In this document: piece by piece, positions 34,776-42,592 of the stretch
Layout: the number at the start of each line of letters is the position of its first letter
Position numbering within the stretch: position 1 is the stretch's first letter
Assembly: GCA_031428275.1 (NCBI GenBank)
Contig: JANPPC010000010.1
Span: 124,001-188,000 of the forward strand
DNA: 64,000 nucleotides
Direction: 5' to 3'
Origin: Pseudobdellovibrio sp031428275
GTDB taxonomy: Bacteria > Bdellovibrionota > Bdellovibrionia > Bdellovibrionales > Bdellovibrionaceae
The notes under the pieces: model-generated
Databases searched by the model: none
What the model saw: the letters and a program-made list of their open reading frames with translations, nothing else
Told to the model about the DNA's origin: nothing
Made by a program: the position numbers and the translations under genes

Positions 34776-35093
34776 GTGAAAGGGCGTCTGTATCCCGTCA
34801 TCACAATTTTAGTAATACTGGTTAGTTTAACTGGCTGTGTGACGACTCAGGCGCCGATCGAAGAATACACCCTGGCCGACGCCGCCATCAAAGCGGCAAA
34901 GTCAGTACAGGCAGTCCGCTACTCTGCGGGCTACTGGCATCAAGCCGAAGAATTTTACCGCCAAGGGCGGATTCTCTATCGCGAACGCGAATACGAACAA
35001 GCAAAAGATTTATTTATTCAGGCTCGTGTAGCGGCAGAAAAAGCTGAAAACTCAGCCCGTTTAATGCGGCAAAAAACTGGAGACATATTATGA
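34776..35093 (+). CDS. Small lipoprotein, DUF4398-like
   Basis: 105 residues starting at GTG with AAGGA upstream. The signal peptide ends in the lipobox SLTGC. The mature part is helical and Ala-rich (ADAAIKAAKSVQAVRYSAGY, then YEQAKDLFIQARVAAEKAEN), like the DUF4398/TPR-like lipoproteins found beside pal in related bacteria. It overlaps the next gene by 4 bases (ATGA). Confidence 0.75.
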   Translation: MKGRLYPVITILVILVSLTGCVTTQAPIEEYTLADAAIKAAKSVQAVRYSAGYWHQAEEFYRQGRILYREREYEQAKDLFIQARVAAEKAENSARLMRQKTGDIL

Positions 35094-35854
35094 TTTTAAA
35101 ATGGGGAATAGTCGCGCTATTGAGCTTCTTACTATCATCGTGCTTAAAAACACGTTCTGAAGTTGGTGAAGGCGAGCAGTCGCAAGTTTACGGAAAAAAG
35201 AATGCCGATAATCAATCAGGTGGCCAAGGTTCTCGGCCAGGTTCGCCACAAGAGTCGCAACTATTAGGTAAAACACAATCGTCTGCGCCGGTCGATGAAC
35301 GAGACGAATTAATACGTACATTAAACGGTCGTGTTGAAGGTTTAGAAAATCAGTTAGAAAATATTAATAAAGATAAAGCCACTAAAAGTGCTGAAGATAC
35401 TCAGCGGGTTCAAGCTTTACAAGAAGCTTTAACAAAAATGGAAGCGCAGATTCAAAAACTAGAAGCCGAGCAAGCGGCTAAAGAAGCGTCGAAGCCAAGG
35501 CCCGATCTGGTGACCCGTCCTTCTGGTGCGCGTGTACAGGGTTCAGATAAGAACGAGCCTGAGTTAAAAGCGGGTGCGCATGGCGCCTCGGCCGCGATGG
35601 GTGCTTACGAAATCGCTCAAGAGCACTTTGCTAAAAAAGAGTGGAAGAAAGCTATCTTTAATTATCAAAAGTATACCGATGAATCTGCAAAAGGTAAAAA
35701 CGTAGCCGATGCAAAATATAAAATTGGAGTTTGCTTTCAAGAGCTTGCAATGAAAGAAGAAGCTATGGCCTTTTACGAAGAAGTCATTGCTAATTACTCT
35801 AAAACGGAAGCCGGCAAAAAAGCGAAGATGCGTTTAGCGAAACTAAAAAAATAA
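35090..35854 (+). CDS. cpoB: CpoB/YbgF-like cell-division coordinator lipoprotein
   Basis: 254 residues with a lipobox LLSSC, unusual for CpoB, which is normally soluble in the periplasm. After a Gly/Ser/Gln-rich linker there is a coiled coil (about 78-130, LNGRVEGLENQLENINKD). Three TPR units follow at the C-terminus (AYEIAQEHFAKKEWKKAIFN and YKIGVCFQELAMKEEAMAFY). CpoB links peptidoglycan synthesis to Tol-Pal constriction. Position after pal supports this. Confidence 0.82.
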   Translation: MILKWGIVALLSFLLSSCLKTRSEVGEGEQSQVYGKKNADNQSGGQGSRPGSPQESQLLGKTQSSAPVDERDELIRTLNGRVEGLENQLENINKDKATKSAEDTQRVQALQEALTKMEAQIQKLEAEQAAKEASKPRPDLVTRPSGARVQGSDKNEPELKAGAHGASAAMGAYEIAQEHFAKKEWKKAIFNYQKYTDESAKGKNVADAKYKIGVCFQELAMKEEAMAFYEEVIANYSKTEAGKKAKMRLAKLKK

Positions 35855-35857
35855 TCT

Positions 35858-36913
35858 GTGAAGCCGATTAATTGCGTTCTATCAGTCGAAACCAGTTGTG
35901 ACGATACCTCAGTCGCCATTGTTAAAGATAATGGGTTTGTAGTTTGCCAGGTATCGGCACATCAAGATTTACAGCACGCACCTTACGGCGGTATTGTACC
36001 AGAAATTGCCAGCCGAAATCATTCGGTTGCGCTGCTTCCGCTGATGACCCATGTTCTAGAAAAAGCCAATCTTAAATGGACCGATGTCGATGGCTTAGCG
36101 GTGACTAATCGTCCCGGGCTAATTGGTTCATTGATTGTCGGAATTATGACGGTAAAATCTTTGTCGCAAGCTTATGGCATTCCATTAATTGGAGTAAATC
36201 ATTTGGAAGGGCATTTGCTTGCACCTTTTTTAAAAGATGAAGATTATGCTCCGCCTGCAGATTTTAACTATCCTTACCTTGCTTTGGCCGTCAGTGGTGG
36301 CCATTCTAGTTTATACTGGGTCAAGGGTCTTGGTGATTATACTGTGGTAGGCACCACGAAAGACGATGCGGCAGGTGAAGCCTTTGATAAATTTGCTAAG
36401 ATGGTGGGTTTGGGCTACCCGGGCGGAGTTCAGGTTGATAAATGTGCGCAGTTGGGTGACCCAGCCAAATTTGATTTTCCGCGCAGTTTAGCTAACGAAG
36501 ATAATTTAATGATGAGTTTTAGCGGTCTTAAATCTTCGGCGCAGCGTTTACTGGCAAAGATGCCAGCTGAAGAAATTGAAAAAAATCGCAATGATCTTTG
36601 CGCTTCTTTTCAGGAAGCTATCGTCGATGTTTTAGTTAAAAAAATGTTGCGCGCCTCTGAGCGTTTTAAATGTAAAAAAATAGTTTTAACTGGCGGAGTT
36701 AGCGCTAACAGCCGATTACGTCAAAAATTTTCTCAGATCGCGCAAAAATATAATCTTCAGCTAGTGATTCCTCCGCTTAGATACTGTACTGATAATGCAG
36801 CTATGATCGGTTACACAGGTTTACTACATTTGCAGCGTGGTGAAGCTTCGACGCTTGCTTTAGGACCGTCGTCGCAATCGGTCGAAAACGACTTTAAATA
36901 CGAACTTCAATAG
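35858..36913 (+). CDS. tsaD: tRNA N6-adenosine threonylcarbamoyltransferase TsaD
   Basis: 351 residues starting at GTG 35858, 3 bases after cpoB. It adds the threonylcarbamoyl group to A37 of ANN-decoding tRNAs with TsaB/TsaE. Motifs: LSVETSCDDTSVAIV, the metal-binding IASRNHS, LAVSGGHSSL and LTGGVSANSRLR. Length is as usual for the family. Confidence 0.96.
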   Translation: MKPINCVLSVETSCDDTSVAIVKDNGFVVCQVSAHQDLQHAPYGGIVPEIASRNHSVALLPLMTHVLEKANLKWTDVDGLAVTNRPGLIGSLIVGIMTVKSLSQAYGIPLIGVNHLEGHLLAPFLKDEDYAPPADFNYPYLALAVSGGHSSLYWVKGLGDYTVVGTTKDDAAGEAFDKFAKMVGLGYPGGVQVDKCAQLGDPAKFDFPRSLANEDNLMMSFSGLKSSAQRLLAKMPAEEIEKNRNDLCASFQEAIVDVLVKKMLRASERFKCKKIVLTGGVSANSRLRQKFSQIAQKYNLQLVIPPLRYCTDNAAMIGYTGLLHLQRGEASTLALGPSSQSVENDFKYELQ

Positions 36914-36925
36914 TAGGAGCTTTCA

Positions 36926-37729
36926 TTGACCGCAGCTGAGCGTTTAGAAAATAGAATGTCTGAATTAAAGATTTTTGCTAAAAAGTCTTTAGGGCAAAAC
37001 TTTTTAGTTTCAGACGGAGTAATCGCGCGTATTTTACAAGCGACTGATGACTTTAAGCACAAACGTATCGTCGAAGTCGGCCCGGGCTGTGGTGCCTTGA
37101 CCGATTTGCTCCGCGAAAAATATACCGATTTGAAATTAATAGAGCTAGACCGTGAACTCGTTGAGTTTTGGAAAGCTCAAAATCTAGAAGTTATTTCTGG
37201 TGATGCTTTGCAAATCGATTGGCAATTTGCCAAAGATTACTTACTGGTAAGTAATCTACCTTACCAAATTTCTTCTTCGCTGGTGATAGATCAAAGCCTA
37301 AATAAAGACCTATTAGTTGGAATGATTTTAATGTTTCAAAAAGAAGTTGCGCAGCGAATCCGTGCAACTTGCCAAACTGAACACTACGGAATGCTAAGCG
37401 TAATTGCCCAAGAATTTTGGACGATCGAGACCGTTTGCGATGCGGGTCCGCGTGATTTTAAACCGCCTCCGAAGGTGGCTAGCCGTGTATTAAAATTTAC
37501 TCCGAAATTCAGCTCGGTAGTTGACCGCCAGCAGTACCTTTCATTTGTGAAAGCCTGTTTTAAGCAGCGTCGACGTGTGTTAACTACAAATATTTCTTCA
37601 CTTGATTCGCAATTTGATCGCAGCCGGCTACTGCAATGGTGTGCGGACCAAAAAAAGAGTGACAAGATTCGGGCCGAAGAGTTAAGTCCGGTTGAGCTTA
37701 ATTCGCTTTTTCATTACTTAAAGGTTTAG
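36926..37729 (+). CDS. rsmA: 16S rRNA dimethyladenosine transferase (KsgA)
   Basis: 267 residues; dimethylates two adjacent adenines in helix 45 of 16S rRNA. KKSLGQNFLVSDGVI, SAM motif VEVGPGCGALTDLL and catalytic LVSNLPYQISS are present, as is FKPPPKVASRV. It starts at TTG with a TAGGAG ribosome site. Confidence 0.95.
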   Translation: MTAAERLENRMSELKIFAKKSLGQNFLVSDGVIARILQATDDFKHKRIVEVGPGCGALTDLLREKYTDLKLIELDRELVEFWKAQNLEVISGDALQIDWQFAKDYLLVSNLPYQISSSLVIDQSLNKDLLVGMILMFQKEVAQRIRATCQTEHYGMLSVIAQEFWTIETVCDAGPRDFKPPPKVASRVLKFTPKFSSVVDRQQYLSFVKACFKQRRRVLTTNISSLDSQFDRSRLLQWCADQKKSDKIRAEELSPVELNSLFHYLKV

Positions 37730-37730
37730 C

Positions 37731-38183
37731 ATGTCGATTTTACTAATACAGGAAAACAGATCAGCCAGATTTGACTACCACATCATCGAAACCTTCGAGG
37801 CCGGGCTGGTATTAACGGGCAGCGAAGTTAAATCAATTCGTGCAAATACAATTCAGTTAAAAGATTCGTATATTGCGTTTAAGGGCAAAGAAGCTTTTTT
37901 GCAGAATGCGCACATCAGCGAATATAAATCGAGCAGTTACAATAATCATCATCCTGAACGACTGCGGAAGTTGTTACTGCATGCCAGCGAATTACAGCAG
38001 ATCTATGATGCTTTACGAGAAAAAGGCTTAACATGCGTGCCCTTAAAAATTTACTTTAAAAAAGGCCGTGTCAAAGTTGAGCTGGGTTTAGTGAAGGGTA
38101 AAAAAATTCATGATAAGCGTGAAGCCATCAAGAAGCGCGACGTTGATAATCAGCTTCGGCGAGTGAAGCAGACTTCACGTTAG
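37731..38183 (+). CDS. smpB: SsrA-binding protein SmpB
   Basis: 150 residues; carries tmRNA to stalled ribosomes. LTGSEVKSIRAN and the C-terminal basic tail KKIHDKREAIKKRD are diagnostic. It starts 1 base after the rsmA stop. Its 3' end overlaps an opposing membrane-protein gene by 56 bases. The tmRNA gene itself was not found in this window. Confidence 0.96.
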   Translation: MSILLIQENRSARFDYHIIETFEAGLVLTGSEVKSIRANTIQLKDSYIAFKGKEAFLQNAHISEYKSSSYNNHHPERLRKLLLHASELQQIYDALREKGLTCVPLKIYFKKGRVKVELGLVKGKKIHDKREAIKKRDVDNQLRRVKQTSR

Positions 38184-38529
38184 GCTGAAACATAATGGGG
38201 TCATTTGAATCGCTGAGCATTTTTTTCCATAAAAAGAAATTGAAAAGACCCTGCGCTAAAGTAGCTCCAACTATTAAGAACAGAATCCACTTTTTCTCGA
38301 ACTGTAAATTTTCGTGCAGTTTGTAGCTTGTCGGAACAAATTTTTCAATAAACGCATAGTTTTGGTAGATCCAATATACTAAGGGCGATAGAAAAACCAA
38401 TTGCGCGGCAAGCCCAAGGCTTAATATTTTAACAAGGCGAAGTGACCAGCTGTACTTAAAGCTTTCGTAGCTCTTTATAAAAAAGTTCCACTGAGGTTTT
38501 CGTTTGCCGAAATGATTTCCAATTAACAT
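38128..38529 (-). CDS. Small membrane protein of unknown function
   Basis: 133 residues with two hydrophobic segments (about 34-55 and 80-97) and charged ends. I do not recognise the family. It is the only long frame in 38184-38529. The last 18 codons lie antisense over the smpB 3' end, an unusually long convergent overlap, so a real stop inside smpB is a little suspect. No clear ribosome site precedes the ATG. Confidence 0.55.
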   Translation of the reverse strand: MLIGNHFGKRKPQWNFFIKSYESFKYSWSLRLVKILSLGLAAQLVFLSPLVYWIYQNYAFIEKFVPTSYKLHENLQFEKKWILFLIVGATLAQGLFNFFLWKKMLSDSNDPIMFQPNVKSASLAEADYQRRAS

Positions 38530-38588
38530 GTATGCTTTTCGGCCGTTTTTCGTTTGTCATTTAAGCCTTAAAGAATAGAATAAGACCT

Positions 38589-39215
38589 ATGAACAGTCGC
38601 ATTTTTACCTTATGTCTTTTAGGCGTTCTGGCGGTTAGCTGCCAAATTAAAACTGCTCGGACTGACGAAAGTCCGGCTAAGCCGCTGGTCGACCCCAAGT
38701 ACAGCATTTCCAAAGATCGCGCCGAGCTTGATGAGCTACGCGAGAATATTCCGGCTGAAATAAAAAAGAAAAACGATGAAACTGCATTGAAAGCCGATTG
38801 GATGGCTGAACTTAAGTACGAGCCCTCTGTCGTACGCGAGAAGGTGAGCACGATGGCGCGTAAGAAACGTGATCTTTTTAACAAAGATATCGGTAAGAAA
38901 CGCGAGGCGTTTAATAAGGTCGAACGTAAAACGCGTGAAGAATTCTTAAAAAATCTAGAAAAAGAACGTAAAGATTTTCTTGATCAAAAAAAAGACCGCG
39001 AAAAGCGAACCGAATTCTTTGAAGAGCAAGACGAAAAACGCCGCGATTACTTCGCTGAACAAAAAGACAAACGCGAAGATTTTGAAGCCGATTTGCGCGA
39101 AGAACGTAAAGACTATGAAGATTACGCAAAAGAAAAGAATGATGAATTCAATGCTGAGATAAAAGAATACACCAATCGCTGGAATGCCAAACAAAAAGCA
39201 ATACAGTCGAATTAG
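38589..39215 (+). CDS. Lipoprotein built of 11-residue charged repeats
   Basis: 208 residues with the lipobox LAVSC (signal peptide of about 16 residues). From about residue 95 it consists of nine 11-residue units, each with an aromatic at the same place (xRxxF/Y pattern, for example KREAFNKVERK, ERKDFLDQKKD, KREDFEADLRE). One 2-residue insertion falls after the fourth. This hendecad spacing indicates a long, probably right-handed or straight, helix. It probably forms a rod from the membrane into the periplasm, as Lpp-like or coiled-coil spacers do. The role is unknown. Confidence 0.75.
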   Translation: MNSRIFTLCLLGVLAVSCQIKTARTDESPAKPLVDPKYSISKDRAELDELRENIPAEIKKKNDETALKADWMAELKYEPSVVREKVSTMARKKRDLFNKDIGKKREAFNKVERKTREEFLKNLEKERKDFLDQKKDREKRTEFFEEQDEKRRDYFAEQKDKREDFEADLREERKDYEDYAKEKNDEFNAEIKEYTNRWNAKQKAIQSN

Positions 39216-39244
39216 GTCTATAAAAAAGATCGGTTTAGTTTACT

Positions 39245-40063
39245 TTGTATGAAATCATTTTATTCACTATTTCAATCTCTGCCGGTTTCTTAGGGGCAAT
39301 ACTAGGTATTGGCGGTGGGCTGATTATAGTCCCGGCGTTAACACTTATTTTTCATGTCGATATACGTTATGCAATCGCGGCCAGTTTAATCTCGATTATT
39401 GCGACGTCTTCGGGTGCGGCCGCTAGCTTTTTGAAAGATCACTTAACCAACGTGAAGCTTGCCATACTGCTAGAGGTGGGCACAGTATTCGGGGCCGTGA
39501 TCGGTTTCGTAGTGGCCAGTTATATTCAGCCCGGTATGCTATACTTTATATTTGCGGGGTTTCTGCTATTCTCTACAGCGATGATGTTCAGAAAAAGAGA
39601 CGTCAGCTTAGCCAGACAAGACCATCCGTGGTCGGTAAAATTAGGATTAGCCGGTACGTTTCAAGGTAGAAATGCAGAACTAGTTCATTATAAGGTAGCT
39701 AATGTGCGGCTGGGTTTTTTATTTATGTATCTGGCTGGTATTCTTTCTGCACTGCTTGGTATAGGCAGCGGGATACTTAAAGTTTTAGCCATGGACGGAG
39801 CGATGAAGCTTCCGATCAAGGTATCTTCAGCAACCTCAAATTTTATGATCGGTGTAACCGCCGCAGCAAGCGCGGGGGCCTATTTTATTCGCGGAGATAT
39901 TCGCCCAGAAATAGCCGGTCCTGTTGCTTTAGGAGTTATCGTGGGTTCGTGGTTTGGAGCCCGTGCTATGGTAAAAATGAACCCAGAAATCATTAGAAAA
40001 ATATTTATTGTTTTATTGGTGATTACGGCTTTCCAAATGATGATTAAAGGAATTAACTCGTGA
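39245..40063 (+). CDS. TSUP-family (TauE/SafE) anion exporter
   Basis: 272 residues with about eight membrane segments. ILGIGGGLIIVPAL in the first half and LLGIGSGILKVLAM in the second are the repeated TauE/SafE signatures. It probably exports sulfite or related sulfur or organic anions across the inner membrane. It starts at TTG and overlaps the DUF1634 gene by 4 bases, a common pairing. Confidence 0.85.
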   Translation: MYEIILFTISISAGFLGAILGIGGGLIIVPALTLIFHVDIRYAIAASLISIIATSSGAAASFLKDHLTNVKLAILLEVGTVFGAVIGFVVASYIQPGMLYFIFAGFLLFSTAMMFRKRDVSLARQDHPWSVKLGLAGTFQGRNAELVHYKVANVRLGFLFMYLAGILSALLGIGSGILKVLAMDGAMKLPIKVSSATSNFMIGVTAAASAGAYFIRGDIRPEIAGPVALGVIVGSWFGARAMVKMNPEIIRKIFIVLLVITAFQMMIKGINS

Positions 40064-40428
40064 AAAGCAATTTGCTTGAACTAGAACTATTCATCGCGCA
40101 CTTCTTACGAAAAGGCGTCATTGTTTCAGCCGGATTCATTTTCGTGGGTTGGATTCTGCAAGTCAAATTCGATGAAAACGTCTACTTACCATTTCGCAAC
40201 TATCAGCCGGTTCCGTTGTTTGAAACTGTGAACCAGTTATTTATTCAAAAAAATTGGTCAGCTCTGATTGGTTATGCGGGGCTACTTGTACTTATAAGCC
40301 TACCGATTTTAAGGGTCGTAGCTACAGGGTTTATCTTTACCAAGCAACGTAATTTTCGAATGTTAGGCCTGGTTATGACCGTTTTGTTTGGCTTATCCTT
40401 AGGAATTTTTCTAGGTTTTGTTCACTAG
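40060..40428 (+). CDS. DUF1634-like membrane protein
   Basis: 122 residues with three hydrophobic segments. It resembles DUF1634 proteins, which usually sit directly after TSUP exporters as here, starting on the exporter stop (GTGA). It is probably an accessory subunit of the exporter. Called from position and topology more than from motifs. Confidence 0.7.
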   Translation: MKSNLLELELFIAHFLRKGVIVSAGFIFVGWILQVKFDENVYLPFRNYQPVPLFETVNQLFIQKNWSALIGYAGLLVLISLPILRVVATGFIFTKQRNFRMLGLVMTVLFGLSLGIFLGFVH

Positions 40429-40435
40429 CAAGTTA

Positions 40436-41113
40436 TTAATCTAATGTTTTACCGCGTTGAATGCGATCTAGCTGAATTAATAAAGTTTGTAGCTCGCTTA
40501 AAAAATTAGCGCTGGGATCTACGTACTGCAAGCCAAGTTGAAGCGAATTATTTGAACCGATCATACGTACATGCTTTGCAATGGTCACAATCGATTGATT
40601 TTCGAAATCATTTATTTTTAAAGATATTTCAACTTCGCCATCTTTTGGTACTTCGAACTTATCAGCATTTTTAAGCGAAATCAGGCAGCCACCTAAGCTT
40701 AAATCAACAAGCTCAGCCTTTGCGGTCAATTTTTTAAAATTAATCAAACGCACTTCGCACGAATAACTTATACTCGGTGTAATTGTAATACGAAAATCGT
40801 TTCTTCTTTGAAGCTGATAAACGTCGGCAGGAATTGAAATAATAAAATCAGAGTCTGTGGCCTTCAGTAATGCTTTAAAAAAGTATTTATCGTTCCTTAC
40901 ATCAAAGCTGCAAATAACATCTTCGTTTTGATATTCAACGAAGTTAAACTTATAAACCGAAAATTCGCGATCATTTTTTTTGGTTAGTATTCTAGTTTTA
41001 AAATGTCGGTCGTGAATTTTTAAAACTAAATTTATTTGGCTACGGAAAGAGAACTCTAGAATATCTTGAGTGGTGTTGGGCGCCAACTTATTAAAAAATG
41101 ATGAGTCGCTCAT
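40436..41113 (-). CDS. PilZ-domain protein (probable c-di-GMP receptor)
   Basis: 225 residues. The C-terminal PilZ domain has both c-di-GMP contact motifs: LQRRNDFRI (RxxxR) and DLSLGGC (D/NxSxxG). The N-terminal half (about 1-100) looks like the YcgR-like beta-barrel that often precedes PilZ. It may slow the flagellar motor in response to c-di-GMP. It overlaps the upstream methyltransferase gene by 4 bases. Confidence 0.85.
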   Translation of the reverse strand: MSDSSFFNKLAPNTTQDILEFSFRSQINLVLKIHDRHFKTRILTKKNDREFSVYKFNFVEYQNEDVICSFDVRNDKYFFKALLKATDSDFIISIPADVYQLQRRNDFRITITPSISYSCEVRLINFKKLTAKAELVDLSLGGCLISLKNADKFEVPKDGEVEISLKINDFENQSIVTIAKHVRMIGSNNSLQLGLQYVDPSANFLSELQTLLIQLDRIQRGKTLD

Positions 41114-41967
41114 GATGATGGTGGTTCCTGCTTGATCCAGGTTACTTCATTTTTGTTGTGATATAAATGATAAATTGTAGAATTTTCTATTTTTTCGAAC
41201 TCTTTTAAAATATCAAAGTCGCAAGGCCCTTTAAACTTAATCGTACAAACCAAGGTTTTAACTTTAGAGTTTTTAATCCAGTTTTGAACTAGACCTAACA
41301 GCCGCTCGGGAGTGCAAATTATATCTGAGAATAAACAAGTGCAATCTGGAAAGTCAGAAGGCTTTATTTGAAATGCATCACCTGAGCTAAAAATAATATT
41401 TTTTTGGTTAGCGATCTTCGAATCAAGCGGAGAGCGATCAACAGAATAAACTTTCTTAGCTTGTTCGCTCAAAACCCAAGACCAACCACCAGGGCTAGCG
41501 CCTACATCGATGGCTACATCAGTCGGTTTTAATTTTACGTAACCACAAGCGAATACTTCCCACAGTTTTAAATACGCGCGGTTCGGCGGGCTATCTTTAT
41601 CTTCCTCGAATTCATGCCAGCCAATCGGAAACTGTGCTGGTGGTGAATCGCAAATAATTAAGCTATTATTGTCTATCATTGTCCAAGAAAAATATTTAAA
41701 ATTAAATTTTGAAGGCACTTCGTATTTGATACGCTTCATTTTTAATTCGCGTAGATCTTTACGTAAGCCGGCAGCCAGCGGAATGTCGATACAGCTATAA
41801 TAGACGCCTAAATGTTTCTTATTTTTTAATATTTTTAGCGCCTCAGATTTTGATTGAAAGCTGATTTTTTCGCTATTTGGCCACCAATCTTGCGCCCAGA
41901 TTGGTTTCTTTTCTAGGTTTGAAACAAGATAAATTTTTGAATTATGAAATTGTATGACCGCATTCAT
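41110..41967 (-). CDS. FtsJ-type rRNA methyltransferase, RlmM-like
   Basis: 285 residues from the ATG at 41967. The SAM-binding motif reads VAIDVGASPGGWSWVL, followed by YSVDRSP, SDIICTP and the lysine of CTIKFKGPCD. This matches the 2'-O-methyltransferases RlmM/RlmE; the N-terminal half (about 110 residues) would correspond to the RNA-binding part of RlmM. A longer frame back to 42066 would add 33 residues whose codons form a perfect terminator-like hairpin, so the shorter start is preferred. Confidence 0.8.
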   Translation of the reverse strand: MNAVIQFHNSKIYLVSNLEKKPIWAQDWWPNSEKISFQSKSEALKILKNKKHLGVYYSCIDIPLAAGLRKDLRELKMKRIKYEVPSKFNFKYFSWTMIDNNSLIICDSPPAQFPIGWHEFEEDKDSPPNRAYLKLWEVFACGYVKLKPTDVAIDVGASPGGWSWVLSEQAKKVYSVDRSPLDSKIANQKNIIFSSGDAFQIKPSDFPDCTCLFSDIICTPERLLGLVQNWIKNSKVKTLVCTIKFKGPCDFDILKEFEKIENSTIYHLYHNKNEVTWIKQEPPSS

Positions 41968-41996
41968 TAAAAGGAGCTCGGTTTCGAGCTCCTTTT
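41965..41996 (-). terminator. Terminator-like hairpin between the 98-residue gene and the methyltransferase
   Basis: AAAAGGAGCTCG (41969-41980), tetraloop GTTT, CGAGCTCCTTTT (41985-41996) on the plus strand. On the minus strand the stem ends in TTTTAATG directly before the methyltransferase ATG. A perfect 12-bp stem 33 bases after the upstream stop suits a terminator. The AAGGAG within it could also be a ribosome site exposed only when the stem is open. Confidence 0.65.
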
Positions 41997-42028
41997 CAAA
42001 CCGCAAAAACGGTATGACGACGTCGAAA

Positions 42029-42325
42029 CTAGGCGGCAACTTTTTGTGCCGGAGAGAGTAGTCCATGTGAATTTAAAGCAGCTATGCAGCTGTCCCAGAA
42101 TTTTTCTTTTAGGTTAATTTCATTAGCGTTAAACTTAGCTTTCGGGTAGCTCGATTTGTAAAAATGTTCACAAAATTGTGACTCATTTGTACTTCTCAAG
42201 ATCTTCATGAACATATTGAAGTGAACTTCTGAAAAGTTTTTATCAATAAGCATTTTGCGTAAGGCCGATTCGGGCGTGTGAGTTAAAAATTCATGAACTA
42301 GATTGGCATCATAATTTGTATTCAT
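42029..42325 (-). CDS. Small protein of unknown function with a sigma-28-like promoter
   Basis: 98 residues from the ATG at 42325, with a GGAGG ribosome site 7 bases upstream; a longer start would add 16 residues. It is soluble and mixed helical, with two cysteines. Not recognised. The -10-like TCCGATAA just upstream and a hairpin downstream make it a neat single-gene unit. If the promoter is real, it belongs to the flagellar regulon. Confidence 0.65.
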   Translation of the reverse strand: MNTNYDANLVHEFLTHTPESALRKMLIDKNFSEVHFNMFMKILRSTNESQFCEHFYKSSYPKAKFNANEINLKEKFWDSCIAALNSHGLLSPAQKVAA

Positions 42326-42347
42326 AGGAAATCCTCCGTATAAAAAC

Positions 42348-42374
42348 TTATCGGACTCGACTAGACCCAACATA
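42348..42374 (-). promoter_or_regulatory. Possible sigma-28 promoter of the 98-residue gene
   Basis: On the minus strand: TTATGTTG (42374-42367), 11 bases, TCCGATAA (42355-42348). The -10 differs from GCCGATAA by one base, and the -35 matches five of eight. Leader of about 16 bases. CTAGAC lies in the spacer. Confidence 0.5.
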
Positions 42375-42592
42375 AATAAATTTTACCCTTAGATGTGTCT
42401 TATTCTGATACGTTTGTCGGCTTAAATGAGCCTGGTACTTTTTACAGATCTAATAAAACTGCCAAACCTCATCTAAGGGCCGCTATTGCTTGGGTGATTG
42501 AATTTAATTCAAAGGCTACTCGTTAAGCAAAAAGAGCTCACGGTATAGAGGCAATTCATTGTAAAAGTACCCATTCTAATTGGGGGAATTTC

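Noticed and set aside
38561..38884. Minus-strand frame antisense to the repeat lipoprotein
   Set aside because: Sense gene has a signal peptide, lipobox and regular repeat; the antisense frame has no support.
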